Notes under the pieces: model-generated
What the model saw: only the letters and a program-made list of their open reading frames with translations
Database searches by the model: none
Told to the model about the DNA's origin: nothing
NCBI RefSeq assembly: GCF_003012935.1
Contig: NZ_PUDR01000006.1
Location: 1 to 64,000, forward strand
Reading direction: 5' to 3'
DNA: 64,000 nucleotides
Origin: Pannonibacter carbonis
GTDB lineage: Bacteria; Pseudomonadota; Alphaproteobacteria; Rhizobiales; Stappiaceae
Shown: one piece after another, positions 51,296 through 62,143 of the stretch
Numbering within the stretch: position 1 is the first letter of the stretch
Layout of the letters: each line of letters begins with the position of its first letter
Made by a program: the position numbers and the translations under genes

Positions 51296-51509
51296 CTTCC
51301 CTTCGCTCCCTGGCTCGGCCGGATGCCTGGACAATTGACGTGCGGCCCTCGCGTACATACCTATGAAGACAACCATGGCGCAACGGGGAAAGGCGGCGGG
51401 ATCCGGTGCAACCGCGCAAGAATCCGCCATCCTGCGGCCAAAGCGAAAGCCGGAGCCGCCCCCTGACCTGGAACCTGCGCCGTTCCTGACCTATCGAAGG
51501 ACGATCGAC

Positions 51510-51866
51510 ATGACCGTATCCACCGACGATTCGACCCACGTCCGGCCCGTCACGCTCAGCGTGAAGGCAGCGCGGCGGGTGGCCAAGATCCTGTCCGGCG
51601 AGGCCCCCGGGGCAATGCTGCGCGTCAGCGTCGAGGGCGGCGGCTGCTCGGGCCTCCAATACAAATATGACATCGTGAGCGAACGCGAGGCCGACGATCT
51701 GGTGCTGGAGGGCGAAGGGGCCACGGTGCTGGTGGATTCGGTGTCTCTTCAGTACATGGACGGTGCCGAGATCGATTTCGTCGATGACCTGATGGGACAG
51801 TCGTTCCAGATCCGCAATCCCAACGCGGTATCCGGCTGCGGCTGCGGCACCAGCTTTACCATCTGA
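51510..51866 (+). CDS. erpA: A-type iron-sulphur carrier (ErpA-like)
   Basis: 118 aa. HesB/IscA fold with the three ligand cysteines Cys46 (GGGCSGLQYKYD), Cys110 and Cys112 (SGCGCGTS), so it should bind and pass on Fe-S clusters. GAAGGA sits eight bases before ATG 51510. Divergently arranged with dgt and followed by xth after 52 nt; the dgt/erpA/xth neighbourhood is conserved in the order. A second A-type carrier gene occurs at the end of the suf cluster in the same window. Confidence 0.93.
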   Translation: MTVSTDDSTHVRPVTLSVKAARRVAKILSGEAPGAMLRVSVEGGGCSGLQYKYDIVSEREADDLVLEGEGATVLVDSVSLQYMDGAEIDFVDDLMGQSFQIRNPNAVSGCGCGTSFTI

Positions 51867-51918
51867 CCGTCCGGCTGATACCACTGAGCCCAAGTGAAAC
51901 CCGAAAGCCGGACGCCCG

Positions 51919-52701
51919 ATGAAAATCGCAACGTGGAACATCAACGGCGTCAAGGCACGCCTCGAAACGGCCCTGGCCTGGTTTGCGGAAGCCAAGCCGG
52001 ACATTGCCTGCCTGCAGGAGATCAAGTCGGTCGATGAAGGGTTTCCGGCCGGCGCTTTCGAGGACCTCGGCTATCACGTTGCCACCCATGGCCAGAAAGG
52101 CTTCAACGGCGTCGCCATCCTGTCGCGGCTGCCGCTGGAGGATGTCCAGCGGGGGCTGCCGGGCGATGACAGCGACGAGCAGGCCCGTTTCATCGAGGCA
52201 ACCGTGTCGACGGCCAAGGGCGCTGTCCGGGTCGGATGCCTGTATCTGCCGAACGGCAATCCGCTCGGCACCGAAAAGTTCCCCTACAAGCTCGCCTGGA
52301 TGGACCGGCTGATTGCCCATGCACACGGCCGCCTGACCGAGGAGATGCCCTTTGTTCTGCTTGGCGACTACAATGTCATCCCGCAGCCCGAGGACGCCCG
52401 CTCGCCGCAGGACTGGCTGGGAGACGCCCTGTTCCAGCCGGAAAGCCGCAGCCGGTTCCGTGCCCTGCTCAATCTCGGTTTCACCGAGGCGATCCGGGCA
52501 ACGACAGATGCGGCCGGCACCTATACGTTCTGGGATTATCAGGCCGGCGCTTGGCAGAAGAACAACGGCATCCGCATCGATCACATCCTGCTGTCGCCGC
52601 AGGCCACCGACCTGATGCGGGGAACAGGCATCGATGCCCATGTGCGCGGCTGGGAGAAGCCCTCGGATCACGTTCCGGTCTGGGTCGATCTCGCTGCCTG
52701 A
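51919..52701 (+). CDS. xth: Exodeoxyribonuclease III family AP endonuclease
   Basis: 260 aa. Exonuclease/endonuclease/phosphatase fold. MKIATWNINGVKARL, CLQEIKSVD, LLGDYNVIPQPED and the C-terminal IRIDHILLSPQ carry the catalytic Asn, Glu, Asp-Asn and Asp-His residues. Cleaves apurinic sites in base-excision repair. Same strand as erpA; probably co-transcribed with it. Confidence 0.95.
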   Translation: MKIATWNINGVKARLETALAWFAEAKPDIACLQEIKSVDEGFPAGAFEDLGYHVATHGQKGFNGVAILSRLPLEDVQRGLPGDDSDEQARFIEATVSTAKGAVRVGCLYLPNGNPLGTEKFPYKLAWMDRLIAHAHGRLTEEMPFVLLGDYNVIPQPEDARSPQDWLGDALFQPESRSRFRALLNLGFTEAIRATTDAAGTYTFWDYQAGAWQKNNGIRIDHILLSPQATDLMRGTGIDAHVRGWEKPSDHVPVWVDLAA

Positions 52702-52830
52702 GGTGCCTGGCGGCAGTTTGGGCACGACTGCCCGACGACCGGCCTTCCCGATGGCGCCGCTGGAGGGCCGCCGCCTTCACAAAAGCTGACGACGTGTTAA
52801 CATGTCCGGGTTGTGGCGGGGGTTCTGACC

Positions 52831-53256
52831 ATGATCACACAGCAGACAGGGCATTTCCAATCGCGGACGGCGGCTTTCGGGCGGCTCTGGCCGGTTGCGG
52901 CGACCTTGCAGCTGCTGGCTTTCTGCATGGTGGCAGAGACGAATGCCTCCAGCGCCCTGTTGCCCGGGTCGACGGGTCTGCTGCCTGTGTCAACGGGCGT
53001 CGCCAGCAGCACGGGATCCTGCATCTGCCGGGCACAGGGGATCGATCATGAACTCGGCACCACCATTTGCCTGCGCGGTCCCAAGGGTCCCCGCATGGCG
53101 CAATGCGTGATGGTGCTCAACAACACATCCTGGAAATTCAGCGACGCGCCCTGCGCGCTTGCCAGCACGGCGGTGCAGCCCATCACCCTCGACGACACGG
53201 GCCCCCTCAACGAAACGGGCACGCTGGCGCTCTCCCTAGCCCTTTGGGCCCGGTGA
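52831..53256 (+). CDS. Small secreted cysteine-rich hypothetical protein
   Basis: 141 aa. A signal peptide-like N-terminus (LWPVAATLQLLAFCMVAETNA) is followed by the cysteine-rich segment CICRAQGIDHELGTTICLRG...CVMVLNNTSWKFSDAPC: five cysteines in the order C-x-C ... C ... C ... C. I recall the CxMVLNNTSW motif from conserved hypothetical proteins of Hyphomicrobiales. A GGGGG box precedes the ATG at 52831; GTG 18 nt upstream is another option. Convergent with exoR, 55 nt away. The disulphide-rich composition implies periplasmic or extracellular location; function unknown. Confidence 0.72.
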   Translation: MITQQTGHFQSRTAAFGRLWPVAATLQLLAFCMVAETNASSALLPGSTGLLPVSTGVASSTGSCICRAQGIDHELGTTICLRGPKGPRMAQCVMVLNNTSWKFSDAPCALASTAVQPITLDDTGPLNETGTLALSLALWAR

Positions 53257-53311
53257 TCGCGGGCAAAGCCAGGTCGATGCGGTCGCAAGCCTGACGACGC
53301 GGCGGGTTTGT

Positions 53312-54148
53312 CTACTGGAGTTGCAGGGACGACGCAGTGGTCGCGGTCGCCGTGCCATTGCGGGCGATCCAGGCCTCAGCCTTCTTGGCGGCCACTCGGC
53401 GGACATCCTCATCCGCCAGCGCGAAATACTGCTCCTGCAAATCGACGACCCAGCGCGTCTCTGGATCAAGACCGGCATGCGAGCGGGCAATGGTAAGCCA
53501 CATCAGGCCGCGTTCGCGGTTGCCTTCGGCCGAGCCAAGGTTGAACAGGGTCTCGCCCAGAAGCGCCTGAGCGCCGACATGCCCCTTGATGGCCGCGAGA
53601 TTGAACCAGCGGACGGCGAGCAATTCGTTGTTCTGACGATAGAGGCGCCCCAAGGCATATTGCGCTTCAGCATCGCCATAATAGGACGCAGCATGGGTAA
53701 AGATCTGCCGGGCCCGGGCCTGGTTGGCCTTGACCGAAGAGTTCTTGATGCCGGTCAGATAGTAATTCCCGAGCGCGACAAAGGCACTGGCAACAAAGGG
53801 AGCTTGCGGCGATGACGGGCTGTCTTCGCCGTGCAAGCTGACAACCTGACTATAATATTCAAAAGCCTTGAAGTCATCTTCCGTAACGCCGTCACCTTCG
53901 GCATACATGCGGCCAAGCTTCCAGGCGGCCATTGGCTGGCCGTTTTCGGCGGCATAGCGCAGGGAATCGAGCGCGGCGCGCTTGTCACCGGCATAATATT
54001 TCTTGGCGCCCAGGCGCAGCGCCTCGCTGGCTGTCATCTTTTCCGGCGTGATCTGCTCATTGCGCGCGGGCGTGCCGTCAAAGGCGAACGCCGGCGCCGG
54101 TAGTGCCAGATAGAGACCTAAAACCACAAGACACTGCATGCTGCGCAT
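53312..54148 (-). CDS. exoR: ExoR-like periplasmic regulator with Sel1 repeats
   Basis: 278 aa. A signal peptide (QCLVVLGLYLALPAPAFA) is followed by Sel1-type TPR repeats: ASEALRLGAKKYYAGDKRAALDSLRYAAENGQPMAAWKLGRMYAEGDGV, AFVALGNYYLTGI, AEAQYALGRLY and VGAQALLGETL. The text from WKLGRMYAEGDGV to PQAPFVASAFVALG is very close to Sinorhizobium ExoR, which binds and inhibits the ExoS sensor and so controls exopolysaccharide, motility and symbiosis through ExoS/ChvI. Start chosen at ATG 54148; 54139 is an alternative. The exoS/chvI genes are not in the window. Odd point: the upstream region is unusually long, 870 nt. Confidence 0.86.
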   Translation of the reverse strand: MRSMQCLVVLGLYLALPAPAFAFDGTPARNEQITPEKMTASEALRLGAKKYYAGDKRAALDSLRYAAENGQPMAAWKLGRMYAEGDGVTEDDFKAFEYYSQVVSLHGEDSPSSPQAPFVASAFVALGNYYLTGIKNSSVKANQARARQIFTHAASYYGDAEAQYALGRLYRQNNELLAVRWFNLAAIKGHVGAQALLGETLFNLGSAEGNRERGLMWLTIARSHAGLDPETRWVVDLQEQYFALADEDVRRVAAKKAEAWIARNGTATATTASSLQLQ

Positions 54149-55021
54149 GATGACGGAACCTGCTTCGGAGCGGCGCGACTGCGGCCGACCCCGCCTTGCA
54201 AGCACAGCCAGCCGACCGGCCGGTGCACTCGAGACTTTTCCAGACCGGAAAGAGGACTGCTCGGCCGAATTTCTTAAAGTGTAGGCAATCATTTCGGCGG
54301 CACTTGGGCCAAGGTCGCCCGGATTGTGGCGAATCGGGGACATCCTCACGATGAGGCTGCCTCCATCCTGAACGCTCGCACCAGTCGATACGCGCACGCC
54401 TTTACCCCTGTCTTGCTCTCATGGCGTATCGCGCTCCCGCCCCGTCCGGTAACGCAACTGCCCTGCCATGATATCGCCTAGCAGGACGACTTGACCGTGA
54501 TCGCGTCATCCCACCTACCCTGCCAACTGCTCCCTGCCAGCGGTGCTACCCAATCGTGGCCGAACAGCGGCAAGTTTTGCCTGGTTCGGTTCTAGCGCAA
54601 CTGTTGTCCATTGGCTGTTGCAGCCGCGCCACAACTTTGCGTTTCCGCTAGCCGGCAACCAAAGTGAATGCCGCGCAAACCATCAAAACTCCGGCACAGA
54701 CGAGATCGATCCGCGCACGCACCGCGCGCAGGCTGAAAGAACGGGCCACGAGTGCCTCCCCGAATATTTGAGTTTCCATCCCCTGGACCGGCACAAAGGC
54801 CGATGCGCCAAGAAAACCACAGACCGGTTGAAATTCAGTTGCGAGCGCAGATCAAAAGCAGTGCTTCACAGATTTTGCCGATCCACAGGGACCAAAGGCT
54901 AGGCGACCCGGTTGCGGGCTGAGACAATTGACCGCGAATCGGCTTGGGCGCATAAGGCGCTGCACCGGGCCTCAAAAAGCGATGCCCTTTCACGAGATTG
55001 CATGACAGGTCAGCTGGATCG
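54149..55021. other. Long divergent intergenic region between exoR and parE, no gene recognised
   Basis: 873 bases. Short open frames on both strands (for instance 54543-54902 plus and 54835-55158 minus) have no ribosome-binding site and no protein-like pattern. No tRNA-like cloverleaf was found by eye. The region must hold the exoR and parE promoters. The exoR-proximal part is locally AT-richer around 54270-54295. An unannotated small RNA is possible but I see no terminator hairpin to support one. Confidence 0.6.
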
Positions 55022-57127
<2,106 letters not shown>

Positions 57128-57251
57128 CGATCCGCCTGGCTGGGCTCGGAACGACGCATCTCGAGTTATCCGGATTGACCGGAGGGAGGCGATCCGCTAC
57201 CGCCTTGCATGCGGACCACTGTGTGTGGCTGCGGGGTGGGAGTGTGTGTTC

Positions 57252-57938
57252 ATGCTGCAAAGCGTCTATTCCGTCTATGACCGGGTACGACGTCCCCTGC
57301 GCAACCACCATTACCTTGTGCTGCCGGGCGCCCGGCTCGCCTATGCGAGGGTTCCGGGCTTGCCGCAGATGATCGCACGCCCGGTGCTTGCCGCCCTTGG
57401 CGGCGGCAGCGAGGACAGCGGCTGGTTTGACGAAGTCGAACTCCTGACCGGCCGGGAACTGCACCGCCGGTATCCCGATATTGTCGTTTTCGCCTTCGTG
57501 CAGCGGCCCGCTGAACGGATTGCGGCCGCCTATGACCTGCTGATTGGGTCGCAAAAGCCCCTGCCAACCTTCTATGTCCGGCATGGGTTTACGCCCGGCA
57601 TGGGCCTGTCCCAGTTCGTGCACCGGATCTGCAGGATCGGTGACCTGCGCGCCGACAACCTGTTCCGCTCGCAGGCCGACATCCTGGCGCAAACCAAGAC
57701 AAGAACCGCTCTCATCCTGCGAACGGATCAACTGGCCCGGGACTGGCCGCGCCTGGAAAGCCTGGTCGCGGAGAAAGCCGGCTCAGCCGCTGTCCTGCCG
57801 CCCCTGCCCGACTTTCCCGCCCCCCCGCCTGCGGCAGCGGACTTGGCCCAGGGGCTTCTTGCCGACCGGCTGGCGCGCCGCTATGCGCAGGATCTGCGCC
57901 AGTACTTTGGTGAGGGTGAAGTGCAAGACCTCGCCTGA
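57252..57938 (+). CDS. Sulfotransferase-2-like protein with degenerate P-loop
   Basis: 228 aa. The N-terminal HHYLVLPGARLAYARVPGLPQ sits where the sulfotransferase-2 family has the PAPS-binding 'aytriPKvagTS' loop, and VVFAFVQRPAERIAAAYDLL matches the 3'-phosphate-binding 'fvRdPyeRlvSay' motif. The P-loop lacks the Lys-Thr/Ser pair. Activity is therefore uncertain; it may be a sugar-linked sulfotransferase relative or an inactive offshoot. ATG 57252 is nine bases after GGGAG. Lies between parE and the DEAD-box gene, all in the same direction, without obvious functional link. Confidence 0.6.
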   Translation: MLQSVYSVYDRVRRPLRNHHYLVLPGARLAYARVPGLPQMIARPVLAALGGGSEDSGWFDEVELLTGRELHRRYPDIVVFAFVQRPAERIAAAYDLLIGSQKPLPTFYVRHGFTPGMGLSQFVHRICRIGDLRADNLFRSQADILAQTKTRTALILRTDQLARDWPRLESLVAEKAGSAAVLPPLPDFPAPPPAAADLAQGLLADRLARRYAQDLRQYFGEGEVQDLA

Positions 57939-58105
57939 GGCCAGGTTGTTGCGTCCTGTTAGCTTTAAGCGCGGCAAATCGCTCCGAAACACAAGGAAAA
58001 CATTGACACTCCGGGCCATGGCTGTAGGTTGGCGCCAATTGCGGAGACTTGTGCAAGCCACGTCTCCCCTCCTCCTTAGCGATCCAGAAGTGGACATACT
58101 CACTT

Positions 58106-59758
58106 ATGTCTTTCGACACGCTCGGCCTCAGCGAGAAAGTTCTCCAGGCAGTCGCCGTATCCGGTTATACTGAGCCCACCGCGATCCAGAAGGGTGCCAT
58201 CCCTTACGTCCTGGAAGGACGGGATGTCCTTGGCATCGCCCAGACGGGGACAGGAAAGACGGCTTCTTTCACCCTGCCGATGCTGACCAAGCTGGAAAAG
58301 GGCCGGGCCCGCTCCCGCATGCCACGCACGCTGATCCTTGAGCCGACGCGCGAACTGGCGGCGCAGGTGCAGGAAAACTTCGAGAAATACGGCGTCAATC
58401 ACAAGCTGAACGTTGCCCTTCTGATCGGCGGCGTCTCCTTCGGCGACCAGGACAAGAAGATTGACCGCGGCGCCGACGTGCTGATCGCCACTCCGGGCCG
58501 GCTGCTCGATCACGTCGAGCGCGGCAAGCTGCTGCTGCAGGGCGTCGAGATCCTCGTCATCGACGAAGCCGACCGCATGCTCGACATGGGCTTCATCCCG
58601 GACATCGAGCGCATCTGCAAACTGATCCCCTTCACGCGCCAGACCCTGTTCTTCTCGGCCACCATGCCGCCGGAAATCCAGCGCCTGACGGAAACCTTCC
58701 TGCAGAACCCGGCCAAGGTCGAGGTCTCGACCCGCTCGTCCACGTCCTCGACAATCACCCAGTATCTGGTGGCGACCGGCGGCGAAGACTACGAGAAGCG
58801 CCAGACACTGCGCGACCTGCTGGCTCAGGCGGAAGACCTGCAGAACGCCATCGTGTTCTGCAACCGCAAGGTCGATGTCGCCACCCTGTTCCGCTCGCTG
58901 GAACGGCACGGTTTCAACGTCGGCGCCCTGCATGGCGACATGGACCAGCGTACCCGCATGACCATGCTCGACAATTTCCGCAAGGGCAATCTGAAGCTGC
59001 TGGTCGCCAGTGATGTTGCCGCACGTGGTCTCGACATTCCGGACGTCAGCCATGTCTTCAACTTTGACGTGCCGATCCATGCCGAAGACTATGTGCACCG
59101 CATCGGCCGCACCGGCCGCGCCGGCAGAACTGGCGTTTCCTATACGCTGGTCAGCGGAGATGACGCCAAGTATCTGGCTGCCATCGAGAAGTTGATCGAC
59201 AAGAGCATCGACTGGCTCGGCGAACCGCTCGACTTCGAAGCCGCGATCGCCGAACGCAAGGAGCGCCGCAAGGCGGCCCGCGCCGGTGGTGGCGAAAAGC
59301 CGAAGCGCGGCACGCTGCGTGAACGCACGCCGCGCATTCGCAAGGCAGTCGAGGGCGAAGAAGGGGCCGAGGCCAAGCCGCGCCGCGAACGGGTGCGCAA
59401 GCCCCGCAGCGAGCCTCGGACAGACGCTGCCGCAGAGGATGCAAGTGTCGACGAGCAGCCCATGTTTGAGGCACGGCAACCGCGCGAAGCACGGGCGACC
59501 GAGACGCGCCAGCCGCGTGAGGATCGCCAGCCGAGGGAAGAGCGGCAGCCACGCGAAGACAGGCAGCCACGTGAAGACAGGCAGCCTCGTGAAGAGCGGC
59601 AGCCTCGCGACGACTATCAGGCCCGTCAGTCACGGTCGCCGCGCGACCGCAATCCCCGCCGGGAACGGTCCCAGGACCATGACGAACCCGTGATTGGTCT
59701 TGGTGATCACGTTCCTGCATTTTTGTTGCGTGACCCTCGCGCCAAGAAGGCCTCCTGA
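58106..59758 (+). CDS. RhlE-type DEAD-box RNA helicase
   Basis: 550 aa. Core motifs in order: Q-motif (GYTEPTAIQKGAIP), I AQTGTGKTASF, Ia PTRELAAQ, II DEADRMLDMGF, III SATMP, IV IVFCNRK, V ASDVAARGLDI and VI HRIGRTGRAG. The C-terminal extension from about residue 400 is basic and disordered (RKERRKAARAGGGEKPKRG), then has six RQPRE(D/E) hexapeptides (468-503). Unwinds structured RNA; RhlE-class members act in ribosome assembly, cold growth and the degradosome. Start ATG 58106 fits the family N-terminus MSFDTLGLSEKV; the upstream frame does not. The 167-nt leader could hold a temperature-sensitive structure, but I cannot show it. Confidence 0.96.
   Translation: MSFDTLGLSEKVLQAVAVSGYTEPTAIQKGAIPYVLEGRDVLGIAQTGTGKTASFTLPMLTKLEKGRARSRMPRTLILEPTRELAAQVQENFEKYGVNHKLNVALLIGGVSFGDQDKKIDRGADVLIATPGRLLDHVERGKLLLQGVEILVIDEADRMLDMGFIPDIERICKLIPFTRQTLFFSATMPPEIQRLTETFLQNPAKVEVSTRSSTSSTITQYLVATGGEDYEKRQTLRDLLAQAEDLQNAIVFCNRKVDVATLFRSLERHGFNVGALHGDMDQRTRMTMLDNFRKGNLKLLVASDVAARGLDIPDVSHVFNFDVPIHAEDYVHRIGRTGRAGRTGVSYTLVSGDDAKYLAAIEKLIDKSIDWLGEPLDFEAAIAERKERRKAARAGGGEKPKRGTLRERTPRIRKAVEGEEGAEAKPRRERVRKPRSEPRTDAAAEDASVDEQPMFEARQPREARATETRQPREDRQPREERQPREDRQPREDRQPREERQPRDDYQARQSRSPRDRNPRRERSQDHDEPVIGLGDHVPAFLLRDPRAKKAS
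59507..59614 (+). repeat. Six 18-bp in-frame repeats in the DEAD-box gene tail
   Basis: Six consecutive 18-nt units encode RQPRED, RQPREE, RQPRED, RQPRED, RQPREE and RQPRDD. The DNA copies differ mostly at third positions, so the array is not a fresh duplication but has been kept for its amino-acid pattern. Confidence 0.9.
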
Positions 59759-59915
59759 CGTCTCAAGGTTTACTTGCCAGCTGCCGCGACGTTTTGTATC
59801 AAACATTGATAAAAACGCCTAGGTTTACGGCTCTTTAAACCTTGCAACGTTAAGCTGTGCGCGTGGGCAGGTTACGCAGTCGCGTGGCCTGGTATGGCAG
59901 ATGCGGGATTTCGGC

Positions 59916-60974
59916 ATGTCGGATCATGAGGATTTCAAGCGCACCATTGCGTATGGTGACTCTGCGCTCTCCTATATCCGACGTAATTCCTTGCCGGCCT
60001 ACCCGCGCAACTATGAACTCTGGTACACGTACTCAGCCGGTTTCAATCACGGGCTCAACCGGGCAATCAATGACATCATCACTCTGAAGGGTGGTGTCAG
60101 CAGCGATGACCTGCAGAAAGTCTATGCCAAGTTCCTGTCGCCAAATCGCCTCGGCGACCGGATTGATGAGGTCGGTGCCAAGGTTGCCGAGGAAGTCCAG
60201 GATCTGGTCGACGCCATCCGCATCAGCACCGATGCGACCGCCGACTATAGCGAGGCGCTCGAGACCGCCAGCGAGAAGCTCAAGGACCTTTCCGATCCGG
60301 AAAAGCTGCGGGTTGTCGTCTCGCACATGATAAAGGCCACCCATGCAGCCGTTGCTGCCAACCAGAACCTCGAAAGCCAGCTGACCGATTCGCGGCGCCA
60401 GATCGAATCCCTCAAGGAAAATCTCGAAGCGATCCGCTACGAGTCGCTGACCGACGATCTGACGACGCTGAACAACCGGCGTCATTTCGACATGATGATC
60501 GAGAAAGCGGTATCGTCGGCTGCCGACAGCGGCGAACCTTTTGCGCTGCTTGTCACGGACATCGATCATTTCAAGAAGTTCAACGACACCTATGGCCACC
60601 AGACCGGCGACCAGGTGCTTCGTCTCGTTGCGCTCGCTGTGAAGCAGAACGTCAAGGGTCAGGATTGTGCGTGCCGCTACGGCGGCGAAGAATTCGCGAT
60701 CATCCTTCCCAACACGTCGATGACGACAGCTCTTGAAGTAGCCGAGAATATCCGCAAGGCCGTCTATTCGAAGGAACTTGTGAAGCGGTCAACGGGCGAG
60801 AACCTCGGCCGCATTACCATGTCCATCGGCGTGTCCGAGTTCCGGGCCGGCGACTCGTCGCAGACCGTGATCGCGCGCGCCGATTTGGCGCTCTATGCCG
60901 CCAAGCGCGAAGGGCGCAACCGGGTCAAGTCCGAGGCCGATGAGGGCGTCGTGGACGATACGCGCGTCGCCTGA
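59916..60974 (+). CDS. GGDEF-domain diguanylate cyclase
   Basis: 352 aa. A helical N-terminal region with IRRNSLPAYPRNYELWYTYSAG and coiled-coil stretches (about residues 60-180) precedes a GGDEF domain with ESLTDDLTTLNNRRHFD, metal-binding TDIDHFKKFNDTYGHQTGD and active site YGGEEF. It should make cyclic di-GMP. The inhibitory site, normally RxxD five residues before the GGEEF core, reads KGQD, so feedback inhibition may be altered. ATG 59916 (MSDHED) is favoured; 59901 is an alternative. Its stop codon abuts the tenA stop, the genes being convergent with zero spacing. Confidence 0.93.
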   Translation: MSDHEDFKRTIAYGDSALSYIRRNSLPAYPRNYELWYTYSAGFNHGLNRAINDIITLKGGVSSDDLQKVYAKFLSPNRLGDRIDEVGAKVAEEVQDLVDAIRISTDATADYSEALETASEKLKDLSDPEKLRVVVSHMIKATHAAVAANQNLESQLTDSRRQIESLKENLEAIRYESLTDDLTTLNNRRHFDMMIEKAVSSAADSGEPFALLVTDIDHFKKFNDTYGHQTGDQVLRLVALAVKQNVKGQDCACRYGGEEFAIILPNTSMTTALEVAENIRKAVYSKELVKRSTGENLGRITMSIGVSEFRAGDSSQTVIARADLALYAAKREGRNRVKSEADEGVVDDTRVA

Positions 60975-61637
60975 TCAGGCCGCATCCAGACCCATCTGCC
61001 AGAAGTCAGCTTCCAGAATGCTCGCCTGTGCGAAGAGATGGGTGACCCTCGCGAGCCGTGCCGGTGTCTCGTATTGGCCGGCAATCCGGTCGAGCCAGTC
61101 GGCAAAGCCCGCCGCCACCTCCTGATAGGCATCCGAGGCATATTCCTCGATCCAGCGGCCATAGGGATTGGCCGGATCAACGCCGCCGGCGCGAGATGCC
61201 AGCGTCCGCCCGATCTCCGCGTAGCCCAGCACGCAAGGTGCCAGCGCGACCATCAGGTCGAGAAGATCGCCCTGCCCGCCGGCATCCAGCACGAAGCGGG
61301 TGTAGGCCATGGTCTGGCGTTCCTCGCGGGCGGCCTCCAGATCCTGCCGCGACAGGCCCCAGCCGGCACACAGCTCGACATGCAAGTCCATTTCCATGTC
61401 GAGGATTGCCTTGACCCCGCCGAGGGCCTGGCGCATGTCACCGAGCGTCGGGCTCTTGTAGATTGCGAGGGCATAGGCACGGGCGAACTGGATCAGGAAC
61501 AGGTAGTCCTGCACCAGATAATGCCGGAACGCCGCCTGTGGCAGCGTGCCGTCGCCCATCTGGCGGACAAAGGCATGGTCAACATAGGCTGACCAGTCAT
61601 CCGGTGCAGCCGACTTCAGACGGTCAAAGAAGGACAT
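60975..61637 (-). CDS. tenA: TenA family thiaminase/HMP-salvage enzyme
   Basis: 220 aa. All-helical TenA fold. HAFVRQMGDGTLPQAAFRHYLVQDYLFL and the cysteine in ALAPCVLGYAEIG fit the class with catalytic Cys (TenA_C), which hydrolyses aminopyrimidine precursors to salvage hydroxymethylpyrimidine for thiamin. Other thi genes are not nearby. It lies 38 nt after sufA, same strand, so it may ride on the suf transcript. Stop codon directly abuts that of the convergent GGDEF gene. Confidence 0.9.
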   Translation of the reverse strand: MSFFDRLKSAAPDDWSAYVDHAFVRQMGDGTLPQAAFRHYLVQDYLFLIQFARAYALAIYKSPTLGDMRQALGGVKAILDMEMDLHVELCAGWGLSRQDLEAAREERQTMAYTRFVLDAGGQGDLLDLMVALAPCVLGYAEIGRTLASRAGGVDPANPYGRWIEEYASDAYQEVAAGFADWLDRIAGQYETPARLARVTHLFAQASILEADFWQMGLDAA

Positions 61638-61675
61638 GGGAAAGGTCCGAGAGGGAGAGGCAAAAGGCCGGAGCG

Positions 61676-62056
61676 TCAGGACAGCGCGAGCGCGGCGGGG
61701 TCAGCCGCCTTCAGCGATACGGATTCGCCGCAGCCGCAGGAAGAGACCTCATTGGGATTGCGGAAGACGAAGCCGGCACGGAACTTCGTCACTTCGAAAT
61801 CCATCTCCGAGCCGATCAGGAACAGGACCGCCGAGGGATCGATGAAGACCCGGGCCCCGTCGCTCTCGACGACATCATCGCGCGGATCGGCGGTCTCGAC
61901 CATCGACATGGTGTATTCCATGCCCGCGCAGCCGCCCTTCTTGATGCCGACGCGCAGGCCGAGCTTGGGCGTGTCTGCATCCTGCATCAGCTCCAGCACG
62001 CGGCCGGCGGCAGCTGGGGTGACTTTCATGATCTGAAACTTGCGGGCCGATGCCAT
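61676..62056 (-). CDS. sufA: SufA-type iron-sulphur carrier
   Basis: 126 aa. HesB/IscA fold with KKGGCAGMEY and SSCGCGES holding the three ligand cysteines. Start chosen at 62056 (MASARKFQIMKVTPAAA), with GAAGGA nine bases upstream; 62092 would add 12 residues (MTEAQGAEGKRT). Receives clusters from the SufBCD scaffold and hands them on. Last gene of the classical sufD-sufS-sufT-sufA order, 87 nt after sufT. Confidence 0.92.
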   Translation of the reverse strand: MASARKFQIMKVTPAAAGRVLELMQDADTPKLGLRVGIKKGGCAGMEYTMSMVETADPRDDVVESDGARVFIDPSAVLFLIGSEMDFEVTKFRAGFVFRNPNEVSSCGCGESVSLKAADPAALALS

Positions 62057-62143
62057 CGTCCGTTTTCCTTCGGCGCCTTGCGCCTCTGTCATGCGTCCTG
62101 GCTCAGTATATGGGGATGCTGGCCGGGATGCAAAAGACCTGTC

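Noticed and set aside
54543-54902. A 119-codon plus-strand frame between exoR and parE
   Set aside because: No ribosome-binding site, many Cys/His/Arg at random, no family likeness; treated as non-coding.
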